Of a stretch of DNA of 64,000 bases, positions 10,601 to 19,794 are shown piece by piece (position 1 is the stretch's first letter; each line of letters begins with the position of its first letter). This stretch comes from Acidobacteriota bacterium (GTDB lineage Bacteria > Acidobacteriota > Thermoanaerobaculia > Multivoradales > Multivoraceae): NCBI GenBank assembly GCA_026707325.1, contig JAPOXA010000007.1, forward strand, positions 56,798-120,797. The letters are read 5' to 3'. The translations under genes and the position numbers were made by a program. A model generated the notes under the pieces. The model saw only the letters and a program-made list of their open reading frames with translations, ran no database searches and was not told the origin of the DNA.

Positions 10601-11938
10601 GTGAGTCAACTGCGACGACTACCTGCAGTCGGACATCTGCTGCAGGAGAGCCCGCTTGCCGAACTCACTGGATTATACGGAAGGGAAGCGCTGAGGGTCC
10701 AAGCGACCCGCGTTCTCGACGCGGTGAGGGCCGAGATCCGGACCGGAATCGAGGACGACGAACTGGCGGAGAGAGTCCGCGAGATCCCGGAACGCGTCCG
10801 CGCCGCTCTGGAGGCCGAGGCGCCGCCGCTCAGGCGCGTGCTCAACGCGACGGGCATCTTCCTCCACACCAACCTGGGCCGGGCGCCCCTGCCCCGCCAA
10901 GTCGTCGCCGATCTGGCGGATCGCCTCGACGCGTACTGCGACCTGGAGATGAGCCTCGAGACGGGGCGGCGCAGCGACCGCGGCAGGCGCGTCGAGAACC
11001 TCCTGCGCGCCCTCACCGGCGCCGAGGCGGCGCTGGTCGTCAACAACAACGCCGCCGCCCTGGCCCTGGCTCTCTCCAGCCTGGCGTCCGGCCGCGAGGT
11101 CCTGCTGTCCCGGGGCGAGATGGTCGAGATCGGCGGCTCGTTCCGGATTCCGGACATCCTCGAGGCGAGCGGCGCGCGCCTGGTCGAGGTCGGCACGACG
11201 AACCGCACCCGCATCGCCGACTACGAGCGTGCCCTCCGTCCGGGCGTCTCCCTGGTGCTCAAGGTGTACCCGAGCAACTACCGGATCCGGGGCTTCGTCG
11301 AAGAGGTCGACCCCGCGACGCTCGCCGACTTCGCCCACCGCCACGACCTCCCGCTCCTGGTCGACGAGGGCAGCGGCATGCTGCGAGCGGAGGCGACGCC
11401 CCGGCTCCTCCGCCACCAGAGCTTCCACGACCTGATCGAAGCCGGCTGCGACCTGGTCTGCGGCAGCGGCGACAAGCTCCTCGGCGGCCCTCAGGCGGGG
11501 CTGATCGCGGGTCGGGACTCGATCGTCGCGCGGCTCCGGCAGTCGCCCCTCTACCGGACGCTCCGGCCGGGAAGGCTGGTCCTGACCGCTCTGGACGCGG
11601 TGCTCCGGCGGCACCTCGCGGCGCGGCCCATGCCGATCGCGGCCCTGTGGCGCGACGACGAAGAGCATCGCCGCCGGGTCGAGGGGCTGGCCGTCCGGCT
11701 TGGCGGCGAGGCTGTGCGGGGCGGCGCCTACGTCGGCGGCGGTTCCGCGCCGGAGCAGGAGATCGAAGGCTGGGTGGTGGCCCTCGACGCCGCCGGCGAT
11801 GTCGCCGCCCGGCTCCGCCAGGGCGAGCCGCCGGTCGTCGGTTACCAGCGCGAGGGCCGCCTGTTCCTCGACCTGCGGACCGTGGACCCGCGGGACGACG
11901 AAGCGCTGGCGTGCGCGGTGGAACGAGCGTTGGGCTAG
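10601..11938 (+). CDS. selA: L-seryl-tRNA(Sec) selenium transferase
   Basis: RRVLNATGIFLHTNLGRAPL, VEVGTTNRTRIADYERA, GSGDKLLGGPQAGLIAGR PLP-lysine motif; GTG start. Confidence 0.95.
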   Translation: MSQLRRLPAVGHLLQESPLAELTGLYGREALRVQATRVLDAVRAEIRTGIEDDELAERVREIPERVRAALEAEAPPLRRVLNATGIFLHTNLGRAPLPRQVVADLADRLDAYCDLEMSLETGRRSDRGRRVENLLRALTGAEAALVVNNNAAALALALSSLASGREVLLSRGEMVEIGGSFRIPDILEASGARLVEVGTTNRTRIADYERALRPGVSLVLKVYPSNYRIRGFVEEVDPATLADFAHRHDLPLLVDEGSGMLRAEATPRLLRHQSFHDLIEAGCDLVCGSGDKLLGGPQAGLIAGRDSIVARLRQSPLYRTLRPGRLVLTALDAVLRRHLAARPMPIAALWRDDEEHRRRVEGLAVRLGGEAVRGGAYVGGGSAPEQEIEGWVVALDAAGDVAARLRQGEPPVVGYQREGRLFLDLRTVDPRDDEALACAVERALG

Positions 11939-11947
11939 CGACCATCT

Positions 11948-13471
11948 TCAGCCCCCGAACCAGTCCACCTCCACGTGGCACACTGGCAGCACCGCCAGCC
12001 GCAGCGGCGCGCCGCTCAGGCCCTCGGCCTCCAGCCGCACGCGGCTGCCGCCGAACCGGCATCGCCGCGGCATCGCCGCGCGGAGAGCCTCGACCTCGCG
12101 CTCCTCGCCGGGAGACAGCGGCACGCCGTAGCGCCCCGGATGGTCGACGTCGATCCGGGTCGGCGATCCGAAGTCCGTCGCCGGCCGTGGCGCGCCGGCA
12201 TCGACGACGAATGCCCGCGATCCGCCGCCGACGGCCTCGCCCGAACGAAGCCGGAGGGAGTACCGGCGCAGTTCGCCGACATCGGGACCGCTCGGTCTGA
12301 AGGTGAGGAACGTCAGCAGTCCGGCCACCGCGAGCGGCGGCGAGGCGAGTTCCTCCGCCCGGTCCAGGGCGAGCGACCAGGCCGCCTCCGCCGGCGCCGG
12401 TCCCTTGTCGGCGATGACGAAGAACCTGCCGGCGGCCGGTTCCTCCGGCGGCGCCCCGCCGAGCGGCGCGCCCGTGCCGAACGCCAGCAACAGCGCGCCG
12501 GTCTCCGGCACCGGCACCACCGCCGGCGGATGGCGGATCGGCAGGCCGCCGGTCTCGAACACCCGCCGCGGCGCCCAGGCGCTCGCCGCGACGCGGCCAC
12601 CCGCGAGTGGCGCGCCCGCCGAGACGTCGACGCGGTACAGGCTGCCGGCGAGCGTGCCGGCGTAGAGCCGGTCGGCCGTTCCGTCTCCGTCCAGGTCGGC
12701 AGCGGCCGGCGTCGCGGTGGCCGGCGCGTCGAGCCTCCGCTTGTAGAGCAGCGCGCCGGATTCGACTCCGACGATGTACAGCCAGTTGCCGACCTCGGCC
12801 GGCCGAGTCCGGTCGTACCCACCGCCGAACACCGCCGCCAGACCGTCGCCCTCGCCCACGTTCAGCCTGACGATTGCCGGCGGCGACAGCGGCTCTCCCA
12901 GATCGGGGGCGCCGTTGCCGTCGTCGTCGCTCGGGTCGACGAAGGACGAGAGCGGGTCCGGCCGCGGCGGCGCCGTCGCGGCCAGGTCCCATCGGTCCCG
13001 GCTGCCCGCCGGCCAGGGCGTCAGGTCCACCACCGCGGACACCGAGCGCCGGGGAGGCGGCAGACCATCCGAACGGCTCGGAGCGCTGGCGGTGGCGGAT
13101 ACGACGTGACTGACGCGCCTCAACCCGCCCATCGATCCCAGCGTTCCTTCCAGGTTCGTCATGCACAGGCGGCAGGGAGCGCTCGCCGCCGGAACGAAGC
13201 CGGATACCTCGACGACGACTTCCGCTCCGGGCGCACCACCGCCGAGCGTCCGGGCGGTAGGATCGACTGCGCCTGCCATCCCGCGCGCGACGCCGAGTTC
13301 CACGCCTCCGTCGGCAGCCGCCAGCAGCCGCGCCTGCACCTTCTGCTGGGCCGCGACCAGCATCCCGGTCTGCGTCGCCATCAGCAGCGCCAGACAGGAT
13401 CCACTCAACAGGAGCAGGATCAGCGTCACCAGCAGGGTCGAGCTGCCCTGAGCGGACGTCGACCTCTTCAA
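11948..13471 (-). CDS. type IV pilus protein: PilX-like N-terminus fused to PilY1-like beta-propeller
   Basis: N-terminal SSTLLVTLILLLLSGSCLALLMATQTGMLVAAQQKVQARLLAAADGGVELG; C-terminal ADLDGDGTADRLYAGTLAGSLYRVDV and IRHPPAVVPVPETGALLLAFGTGAPL PilY1-like motifs; inferred TTG start overlapping PilW stop. Confidence 0.7.
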   Translation of the reverse strand: MKRSTSAQGSSTLLVTLILLLLSGSCLALLMATQTGMLVAAQQKVQARLLAAADGGVELGVARGMAGAVDPTARTLGGGAPGAEVVVEVSGFVPAASAPCRLCMTNLEGTLGSMGGLRRVSHVVSATASAPSRSDGLPPPRRSVSAVVDLTPWPAGSRDRWDLAATAPPRPDPLSSFVDPSDDDGNGAPDLGEPLSPPAIVRLNVGEGDGLAAVFGGGYDRTRPAEVGNWLYIVGVESGALLYKRRLDAPATATPAAADLDGDGTADRLYAGTLAGSLYRVDVSAGAPLAGGRVAASAWAPRRVFETGGLPIRHPPAVVPVPETGALLLAFGTGAPLGGAPPEEPAAGRFFVIADKGPAPAEAAWSLALDRAEELASPPLAVAGLLTFLTFRPSGPDVGELRRYSLRLRSGEAVGGGSRAFVVDAGAPRPATDFGSPTRIDVDHPGRYGVPLSPGEEREVEALRAAMPRRCRFGGSRVRLEAEGLSGAPLRLAVLPVCHVEVDWFGG

Positions 13472-14463
13472 GGGAGGTTCCTCAGCCGGACGAAGGAAGA
13501 CGTCGTCCGCTCGACCCGCAACGCGACGGCGGCGGGTTCGCCGGCCCGGGCCGTGGTCGCCACGCTGGCGACGAAGGCCCCTCCGTCCACGGTCTGTTCT
13601 ACCGTCACCTCCAGGTCGATCAGGTCGTCGGCGATCGGCTGCAGCAGGTTGGAGTTCCGACGGCGCCAGGCGACTTCGGTCCCCGGGTACAGGCGGGCCA
13701 TCGCAAGCTGCGGCCCCTGCCTCGACCGCGGGTCGGGCGGCCGGATGTAGAAACGCCATTCCTCCAGCACGCCCACCCTTTCCACCACGCGCATGAGGTC
13801 CCCCGGCCAGGCGCCGCCACTCGACAGGCCCAGGTATGCGGCGGCGACCGGCCCGCGCCAGGCATCAGCATGGAAGTGGACTCTTAGTCGGCGCCCCCGT
13901 CCGCGGCCGCTGGCCGCGACCTCCGTGATCGGCACGACCGCGTGGACCGGAGCGACGCCGGAGATCAGGAGCAACGCGTCGTCGCCGGCTTCGCCCGCGT
14001 CCTGCAGCATCGAGAGCGGCTGGAGAACGCCGCCGGTCGTCTCGGCCGGCACCTCCACCCAGCCGCGCGCGGCGGCCGGGTCGACCTCCATGTCCTCGAC
14101 CCAGTAGAGAGGGCCGTTGATCACGCCCCGGACGACCAGCACGTCGGTGCCCTCGGCCGCAGTCAGGCCGCCGACCGGATGGCCGGGCGCCACGTCCTTC
14201 TCGACGAAGGCGGCGAGCTCCGGACGCGCCTCCCGGCCGGGCGACTGCCGCGCGATCCCGCCGCGCCCGGCCGCGCGCAGCCCGTGCCGCAACTCCCGGT
14301 GTGCCGCCTGCTGTGCCCGCTGCAGCGCCGAGTCGTCGAGTTGAGCGCGCGCCAGGTGCTGGTGGAGGCCGAACAGCGAGAGCGCGAACGCCGAAACGGC
14401 GACCGTGAGACCGAACGCGACCAGGGTCTCGATCAGGCTGGCGCCGGCGTCGGCCCTCTTCAT
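13468..14463 (-). CDS. PilW-like prepilin-type N-terminal methylation protein
   Basis: GASLIETLVAFGLTVAVSAFALSLFGLHQHLA class III signal; position after PilV. Confidence 0.78.
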   Translation of the reverse strand: MKRADAGASLIETLVAFGLTVAVSAFALSLFGLHQHLARAQLDDSALQRAQQAAHRELRHGLRAAGRGGIARQSPGREARPELAAFVEKDVAPGHPVGGLTAAEGTDVLVVRGVINGPLYWVEDMEVDPAAARGWVEVPAETTGGVLQPLSMLQDAGEAGDDALLLISGVAPVHAVVPITEVAASGRGRGRRLRVHFHADAWRGPVAAAYLGLSSGGAWPGDLMRVVERVGVLEEWRFYIRPPDPRSRQGPQLAMARLYPGTEVAWRRRNSNLLQPIADDLIDLEVTVEQTVDGGAFVASVATTARAGEPAAVALRVERTTSSFVRLRNLP

Positions 14464-14897
14464 GGCAGGCGCAAGGTGACGAGGCGCATCGTCCGTTCCC
14501 CGGCGGCCCGTCCCGCCCGCAGCGCGGTCACCTCGACCGTCACCTCGATGATCTCGACCGACTCGCCCGGCAGGCCCGGCTCGAGCACGGGCACCGATCG
14601 GACGAAGCGGCGGAACTGCGGCGCCTCAGCGCCGCAGTCTTCCTGCCAGGCCGCGACGGAGGGACACCAGACCTGTTCCTGGTCTCCCGCGCCGTCGATG
14701 CCCTCGATGGACGACCGGGCCATCTCGACGAGCATCTCGGCGCGGCGCGCCTCCAGGTTGTTCAGGCCGGATCGAACGAGAAGCGAGAGCACGGTCGTCG
14801 CGGTGAGGCCGAGCAGTGCGAAGGAGACGAGCGTCTCGACCAGGCTGAAGCCGGCTGTCCGCGGCGGAACGAGGCTGGCGCGGTGGATCCTGTTCAT
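14460..14897 (-). CDS. PilV-like minor prepilin
   Basis: AGFSLVETLVSFALLGLTATTVLSLLVRSG prepilin signal (GF[ST]LxE). Confidence 0.8.
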   Translation of the reverse strand: MNRIHRASLVPPRTAGFSLVETLVSFALLGLTATTVLSLLVRSGLNNLEARRAEMLVEMARSSIEGIDGAGDQEQVWCPSVAAWQEDCGAEAPQFRRFVRSVPVLEPGLPGESVEIIEVTVEVTALRAGRAAGERTMRLVTLRLP

Positions 14898-14927
14898 ACT
14901 GAACAGGACGGAAACGGACGCGTCGTC

Positions 14928-15716
14928 TTACAGCAGGGACGTGTAGGCGGCGATCAACCGCGGTCCGAAGAACAGCGACACGACGGCGCCCATCGCGAGA
15001 AAGACGCCGAAGGGGAGCCTGGAACTCCAGCCCAGCCGGCCGCGGACCATGAGCAGGAGGCCGGCGAGCGCGCCGATCAGTGACGCGAGGAAAAGCGTCA
15101 GCAGCGTCCCGCCGACGCCCAGAAACGCGCCGACCGCGGCGAGCATCTTCACGTCCCCGAGCCCCATGCCCCGTACCCGGCGAAGGAGGTACCAGAGTCC
15201 GATCAGCAGCAGCAGCGCTCCGGCCCCGACCGCGGCGCCGAACAGCGCGTCCCGCGGTGTCGTCCAGGACACCGCGAAGGATCCGGCCAGACCGAGCCCG
15301 ATTCCGCCATAGGTCAGCGGGTCGGGGAGCAGGAGGTGGCTCGCGTCGATGATCGCCAGCACCAGCATGAGGCTGCAGAAGACGGCGGCCAGAAGACCGT
15401 CGAACGTCGGCCCGAACACGAGCCAGGAGGCGAGCCAGAGGACACCGCTGCCCGCCTCGACCGCCGGGTAGCGCCACGCGATCGACTCGCCGCAGGTCCT
15501 GCAACGGCCGCGGAGAATCACGAAACTCAACAACGGCACGTTGTCGCGCGCGGCGATGCTGGCGCTGCAGTGGGGACAGCGCGACCGCGGCCGAACGATC
15601 GACTCGCCTCTCGGCAGCCGCCAGGCGACGACGTTGAGGAAGCTGCCGACGCACAGCCCGACCACCGTGGCGTACACCGCCCCGAAAACGATGGTCGCCG
15701 GCGCCGCTCCGGTCAT
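14928..15716 (-). CDS. pilD: prepilin peptidase (A24 family, PilD/GspO)
   Basis: GSFLNVVAWRLPRGESIVRPRSRCPHC, RGRCRTCGESI zinc-type cysteines, catalytic Asp regions AIIDAS and MGLGDVKMLAAVGAFLG. Confidence 0.94.
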   Translation of the reverse strand: MTGAAPATIVFGAVYATVVGLCVGSFLNVVAWRLPRGESIVRPRSRCPHCSASIAARDNVPLLSFVILRGRCRTCGESIAWRYPAVEAGSGVLWLASWLVFGPTFDGLLAAVFCSLMLVLAIIDASHLLLPDPLTYGGIGLGLAGSFAVSWTTPRDALFGAAVGAGALLLLIGLWYLLRRVRGMGLGDVKMLAAVGAFLGVGGTLLTLFLASLIGALAGLLLMVRGRLGWSSRLPFGVFLAMGAVVSLFFGPRLIAAYTSLL

Positions 15717-17242
15717 GGTTGCACGCCGCTGCCCCGAACCAGCCCGGCGACGACCCGTTTCATCATCTCGCAGCCGCGAAGGAAAGCGTCGACAGGTATC
15801 CGCTCGTCGAGCCCGTGGATCCCCCCGGCGTCCCCGCTGGCGACGACGAAGGGGGAGAAGCCGTAGGCGTCCACTCCGCGCCGCCGGAAGAAGCGCGAGT
15901 CCGTCGCACCGGCGATCACGGCCGGAGCCACCGGCGCGCGGACGCCGAGGAAACGCTCCAGCGTCCGGTAGACGTCGCTTTCCGTGCTCGACGCCGGGCT
16001 GGCGCCCGAGCGCAGAAGTTCCTCGACGTGGATGCCGGTACCCAGGACCGTATCGACCCGGCGGCGGAAGGCCTCGGCATCCGTGTCCGGCAGCAAACGG
16101 GCGTCGATGAGCGCCACAGCCTCGCCCGGCGCCACGTTGACCGGTCCCGCGCCATTGTCGATCCGGGTGATCTGCACCGTGTCGCGGAAGCTCGCCGACA
16201 TGCCGGGCAGCAGTACGCGGTCCAGACCGCCGACCCGCAGCCGCCGGTCGAGTTCCGCCTGCACCGCCTCGATCGGCTGATCGAAGACCTCGGCTAACTC
16301 TCCCGAGTGGAACGCAGCGAGGCCCCGGTAGGCCTCGTGCGCCGCAGCAGTGACCCGCCACGGGTGCTCCAGTTCGAGCACCCGGTTCAGCGCACGCAAC
16401 AGCCGGTGCGTGGGGCTCGCGGGGTTGAATCCCGAAGCGTGCCCTCCGCGTCCGGTGGCCGTGACGCGGAGCCAGAGCACCTGCTTCTGCGCCGTCTCGA
16501 TGCCCCACCACAGCAGGCGGTCCCCGGCCACCCGGTTGACGCCCGCTTCGTTCAACACTGCCACGGCATCATCGAACAACTCCCAGCGCTCCTCCAGCAA
16601 CCAGCCGACACCTTCGGCGCCGCCCGCCTCCTCGTCGGCGCTGGCTACGAAGACCAGGTCGCGGCGCCGCGGCTGACCGCTCTCCAGCACGTGGAGCATC
16701 GCGCCCAGATGGGCGATACCGAGACTCTTCGCGTCGAGTGCGCCGCGGCCCCAGATCTTCCCGTCGTGCATCGTTCCGCCGAACGGGGGCCGGCTCCAGC
16801 CCTCTCCCGCCGGGACCACGTCGACGTGATGCACCAGCACCAGGGCTCCGCCTCCGGCATCGGGGACGTTCGCCGGCAACCGCGCGTAGAGGTTGGCCCG
16901 GCCGCCTGGGCTGGTCAGCACCTGAACGTCGAGCTCGCCCTCCGGATCATGGCGCTCGATCAGCGAAGCCAGGTACTCGACGGCGGGCCGCTCGTCGCCC
17001 GGAGGATTGCTGGTGTCGAACGACAGGTAGGTCTGTAGCCAGGCGACTGGTCCCGCGCCGGCGAACGCCGGTCCCGCAGCCAGCAGGACGGCGGCTGACA
17101 AGAGCAGCCTGACACTGACCCGCCGAGCGCCGGGCGCTTCGGCCGGCGCGTTCTCCTGGCCGCCTGCGGCGGCAGCCGGCGGGGACGCCGGCGCACGCAG
17201 TGTGCGGCGCCGTCTTGACTGGGCACTTGTACGCGATTTCAC
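15713..17242 (-). CDS. M20 family metallopeptidase, exported
   Basis: LVHHVDVVPAG, WGRGALDAKSLGIAHLGAML, ASADEEAGGAEG; GTG start overlaps upstream TGA (GTGA); N-terminus partly encoded by a repeat element. Confidence 0.88.
   Translation of the reverse strand: MKSRTSAQSRRRRTLRAPASPPAAAAGGQENAPAEAPGARRVSVRLLLSAAVLLAAGPAFAGAGPVAWLQTYLSFDTSNPPGDERPAVEYLASLIERHDPEGELDVQVLTSPGGRANLYARLPANVPDAGGGALVLVHHVDVVPAGEGWSRPPFGGTMHDGKIWGRGALDAKSLGIAHLGAMLHVLESGQPRRRDLVFVASADEEAGGAEGVGWLLEERWELFDDAVAVLNEAGVNRVAGDRLLWWGIETAQKQVLWLRVTATGRGGHASGFNPASPTHRLLRALNRVLELEHPWRVTAAAHEAYRGLAAFHSGELAEVFDQPIEAVQAELDRRLRVGGLDRVLLPGMSASFRDTVQITRIDNGAGPVNVAPGEAVALIDARLLPDTDAEAFRRRVDTVLGTGIHVEELLRSGASPASSTESDVYRTLERFLGVRAPVAPAVIAGATDSRFFRRRGVDAYGFSPFVVASGDAGGIHGLDERIPVDAFLRGCEMMKRVVAGLVRGSGVQP
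17158..17202. repeat. modular hairpin repeat, locus e (A'-like hairpin + module C)
   Basis: GGCCGCCTGCGGCGG then CAGCCGGCGGGGACGCCGGCGCACGCAGTG 17173..17202. Confidence 0.65.
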
Positions 17243-18738
17243 CGGGCCGCCTCCGGCACTCCGCCTGAGGAGACGGTGGTCCGTCCGGTCCCGGCAATGG
17301 GCGGCAGGTCGAGAAGGTCCAGGACGACCTGCCGGTACAGATCGACACCGTCGATGAAGGCGGGCAGGGCGATCTTCTCGTTCGGGCCCGCCACGGTCAT
17401 CGAGTCGACGGCCAGGAAGCGGAAGGGCGTGAATCCGTAGGCGGCGATGCCGTGGAGCCGGAAGAAACGGGCGTCGTTCGCGTAGCGCGCCAGCAGGTAG
17501 GGACCGATCCGGTCCGGCTCGACGCCGGTGCGCCGGCGCAGCGAGTCGGTCAACCGCAGGTACGCCGGATGATCGAGGGAGCTGCCGTGCGCCGCTCCCC
17601 GCCGCTCGTGAATCCGAATCTCCACGCCGTCCAGCAGCCGGGCGGGGAGCAGCTCGGCCGCGGTCGCCTCGGCGTCCAGGCCGGGCAGCACGTGGAGGAC
17701 GATGCGCAGCCGGTAGCCGCCAGAGGAAGCGGCTTCGACGAAGAACGGGTGCGCCTCGTTGCGGAACAACGCCTTGAGCAGATCCGGCAGACCGTCGAAC
17801 AGTTTCGGCTCTTCGAGCACCCGCTGGGGCTCGGCCAGCGCCGCCCGGTAGTCCGGGTGCTGGCGCGACGGCCCGTAGGCCGCCGCGAACGCCGCCACCT
17901 CCGGCACCACCGCCACGGGTTTCGCGGTGCCGAGCGCCGCAAGCAGATCGACGCGCAGCCGCTCCAGCCGTTCCGCCGCCGGCGCCGTGGCCGTCACCTC
18001 CAGGAACTGCTTCTGGGCGAACGACGTGCCCCAGTACTTCACCTCGTTCGTCCAGGTCGCCTCCAGCACGCCGCCCTCGCCCAGCACCGCCCAGAAGCGC
18101 TCCGTGAGTTCCGGGCGGTGGGCGAGGATGTGGCGCGTCCCGAGGTCGCTGCCGGTCTCCTCGCTGCTCGTCGCGAGGAAGATCAGCGACCGGCTCGGCC
18201 GGCGGCCGGTCGCCGCCGTCCGCTCCGCGGCCGCCAGCATCGCGGCGAGCTGGGCCACCGTCACGCTCTTCATGTCGAACACGCCGCGGCCGACGATCCA
18301 TGGCGGCTCGATCCGCCCCTCGAAGGGCGACACGATCCACTCCTCCGGTCGCCGCACCGGGTCGACGTCCAGGTGGTTGTGGAGCACCAGCGCTTCGCGG
18401 CTCTCGCCTTCGAGGATCGCCCAGAGGTTCGCCCGGGCGCCCTCGTGCGCCTCGATCTCCACGGCAATGCCCGCCTCTTCGAGGATGCCGGCGAGGTAAC
18501 GCGCGGCGTCGATCTCGCGGCCCGTCTCCGGCGTCGTGTCGATGCGCACCAGGTCCTGAAGGCGCCGGACGTTCTCGTCCGCCTCGTAGTCGACGTCCTG
18601 CCAGCTCGTGTCGAAGGTCGGCGCCGGCGTACGCGGCCGGAAGACCACAGCGGCCACGACCAGGACGAGCAGCGTGCCGTACAGCGCGACACGGGCCGCC
18701 ACGGGGCGCCGCGCGTGCAGTTTCGCGCTGTTCGACAT
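17239..18738 (-). CDS. M20 family metallopeptidase, N-terminal TM anchor
   Basis: LVLHNHLDVDPV, VGRGVFDMKSVTVAQLAAMLAA, LATSSEETGSDLG. Confidence 0.88.
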   Translation of the reverse strand: MSNSAKLHARRPVAARVALYGTLLVLVVAAVVFRPRTPAPTFDTSWQDVDYEADENVRRLQDLVRIDTTPETGREIDAARYLAGILEEAGIAVEIEAHEGARANLWAILEGESREALVLHNHLDVDPVRRPEEWIVSPFEGRIEPPWIVGRGVFDMKSVTVAQLAAMLAAAERTAATGRRPSRSLIFLATSSEETGSDLGTRHILAHRPELTERFWAVLGEGGVLEATWTNEVKYWGTSFAQKQFLEVTATAPAAERLERLRVDLLAALGTAKPVAVVPEVAAFAAAYGPSRQHPDYRAALAEPQRVLEEPKLFDGLPDLLKALFRNEAHPFFVEAASSGGYRLRIVLHVLPGLDAEATAAELLPARLLDGVEIRIHERRGAAHGSSLDHPAYLRLTDSLRRRTGVEPDRIGPYLLARYANDARFFRLHGIAAYGFTPFRFLAVDSMTVAGPNEKIALPAFIDGVDLYRQVVLDLLDLPPIAGTGRTTVSSGGVPEAAR

Positions 18739-18815
18739 CAACCGGATCAGCTTAGCGCCTCCCACCTGAGCTGTACGCCACACCCATCCTTACGATTCTG
18801 AAGCTGCTACCGTCC

Positions 18816-19787
18816 ATGCCGCCACCAGTGCAGCTCTCCAACCACCAGCCGTTCCGCGGCATCGGAAGGGGCCTGCTGATCCTGCTCCTGCTGGGCACGG
18901 TCACCTTCGCCGCGCTCGGCTTCGTCGGCGACTTCGAGCAGATCCGCGATCTGATCCGGGACTTCAGTCTCACGACGCTGCTCGTCGTGCTGCTGCTGTC
19001 CGCCGTGAACTACTGGCTGCGCTTCGTTCGCTGGCAGATGTACCTGCGGCAACTCGACGTCCGCTTGCGCTGGACTCGCAGCCTCGCCATCTTCCTGACG
19101 GGCTTCCTGCTCGCGGTGACTCCGGGCAAGGCCGGCGAGCTCGCCAAGGCCTGGCTGGCGCGCGAGTTCGGCGGCGGGCGGGCCCGTCCGGTCATCGCCG
19201 TCGTCGTCACGGAACGGCTGCTCGACGTGCTGGCGGTCCTGCTGCTGCTCCTGTCGTCGGTCTTCGTCTTCACCGGCCAGCGCTCGTTCGTCGCGCCCAT
19301 CATCCTCGTCGCGGCCGGCGCGGTGGTCGCCGTGGCCTACGGCCCCGTCACGAGACGACTGCTGCCCGTGCTCGCGAAGAGCCGACTCGCGAGAGGGCGC
19401 GCCGCCGTGCTGATCGACATCCATCAGGCCTTCACGAAACTCGTGGAGCCCAGGATGCTGCTCCCGGGCCTCGCCCTGTCCACCGCGGCCTGGGCGGCCG
19501 AGGGGATCGGCTGTGCCCTCGTCGTCCGCCACTACGCGCCCTCGGTGCCCGTCCTGGCCTCGGTGTTCGACTACGCGGCCTCCAGCGTCGCGGGCGCCGC
19601 CTCGATGATCCCCGGCGGCCTGCTCGCCGCGGAGGGGTCGCTCGTCCTGCTGCTGGAGCGCCAGGGTGTGGCTCTCGACGCCGCGATGGCCTCGACCGTC
19701 ATCGTCCGCGCCGCCACCTTCTGGTTCGCGGTCGCGGTGGGCGTGCTGGCCATGCCCTGGGTGCTGTCGCTACTGCGCCGGCGCTGA
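18816..19787 (+). CDS. lysylphosphatidylglycerol synthase TM-domain/flippase-like (UPF0104/AglD) membrane protein
   Basis: multi-TM; NYWLRFVRWQMYLRQLD, FLLAVTPGKAGELAKAWLAREFGG motif. Confidence 0.85.
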   Translation: MPPPVQLSNHQPFRGIGRGLLILLLLGTVTFAALGFVGDFEQIRDLIRDFSLTTLLVVLLLSAVNYWLRFVRWQMYLRQLDVRLRWTRSLAIFLTGFLLAVTPGKAGELAKAWLAREFGGGRARPVIAVVVTERLLDVLAVLLLLLSSVFVFTGQRSFVAPIILVAAGAVVAVAYGPVTRRLLPVLAKSRLARGRAAVLIDIHQAFTKLVEPRMLLPGLALSTAAWAAEGIGCALVVRHYAPSVPVLASVFDYAASSVAGAASMIPGGLLAAEGSLVLLLERQGVALDAAMASTVIVRAATFWFAVAVGVLAMPWVLSLLRRR

Positions 19788-19794
19788 CCGGTTT

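Noticed and set aside
8775-10604. 609-codon plus-strand ORF
   Set aside because: Out of frame with the TldE-like gene and antisense to the TPR gene; Arg/Pro/Gly-rich translation typical of spurious ORFs in GC-rich DNA.
11259-13750. Long ORFs over selA and the PilX-PilY1 gene (11259..13166 -, 11975..13750 +)
   Set aside because: Low-complexity translations, no domain signatures, overlap well-supported genes.
15713-18340. 875-codon ORF suggesting a fusion of the two M20 peptidases
   Set aside because: The N-terminal part is an out-of-frame read of the upstream M20 gene; the real coupling is a GTGA overlap at 17239..17242.
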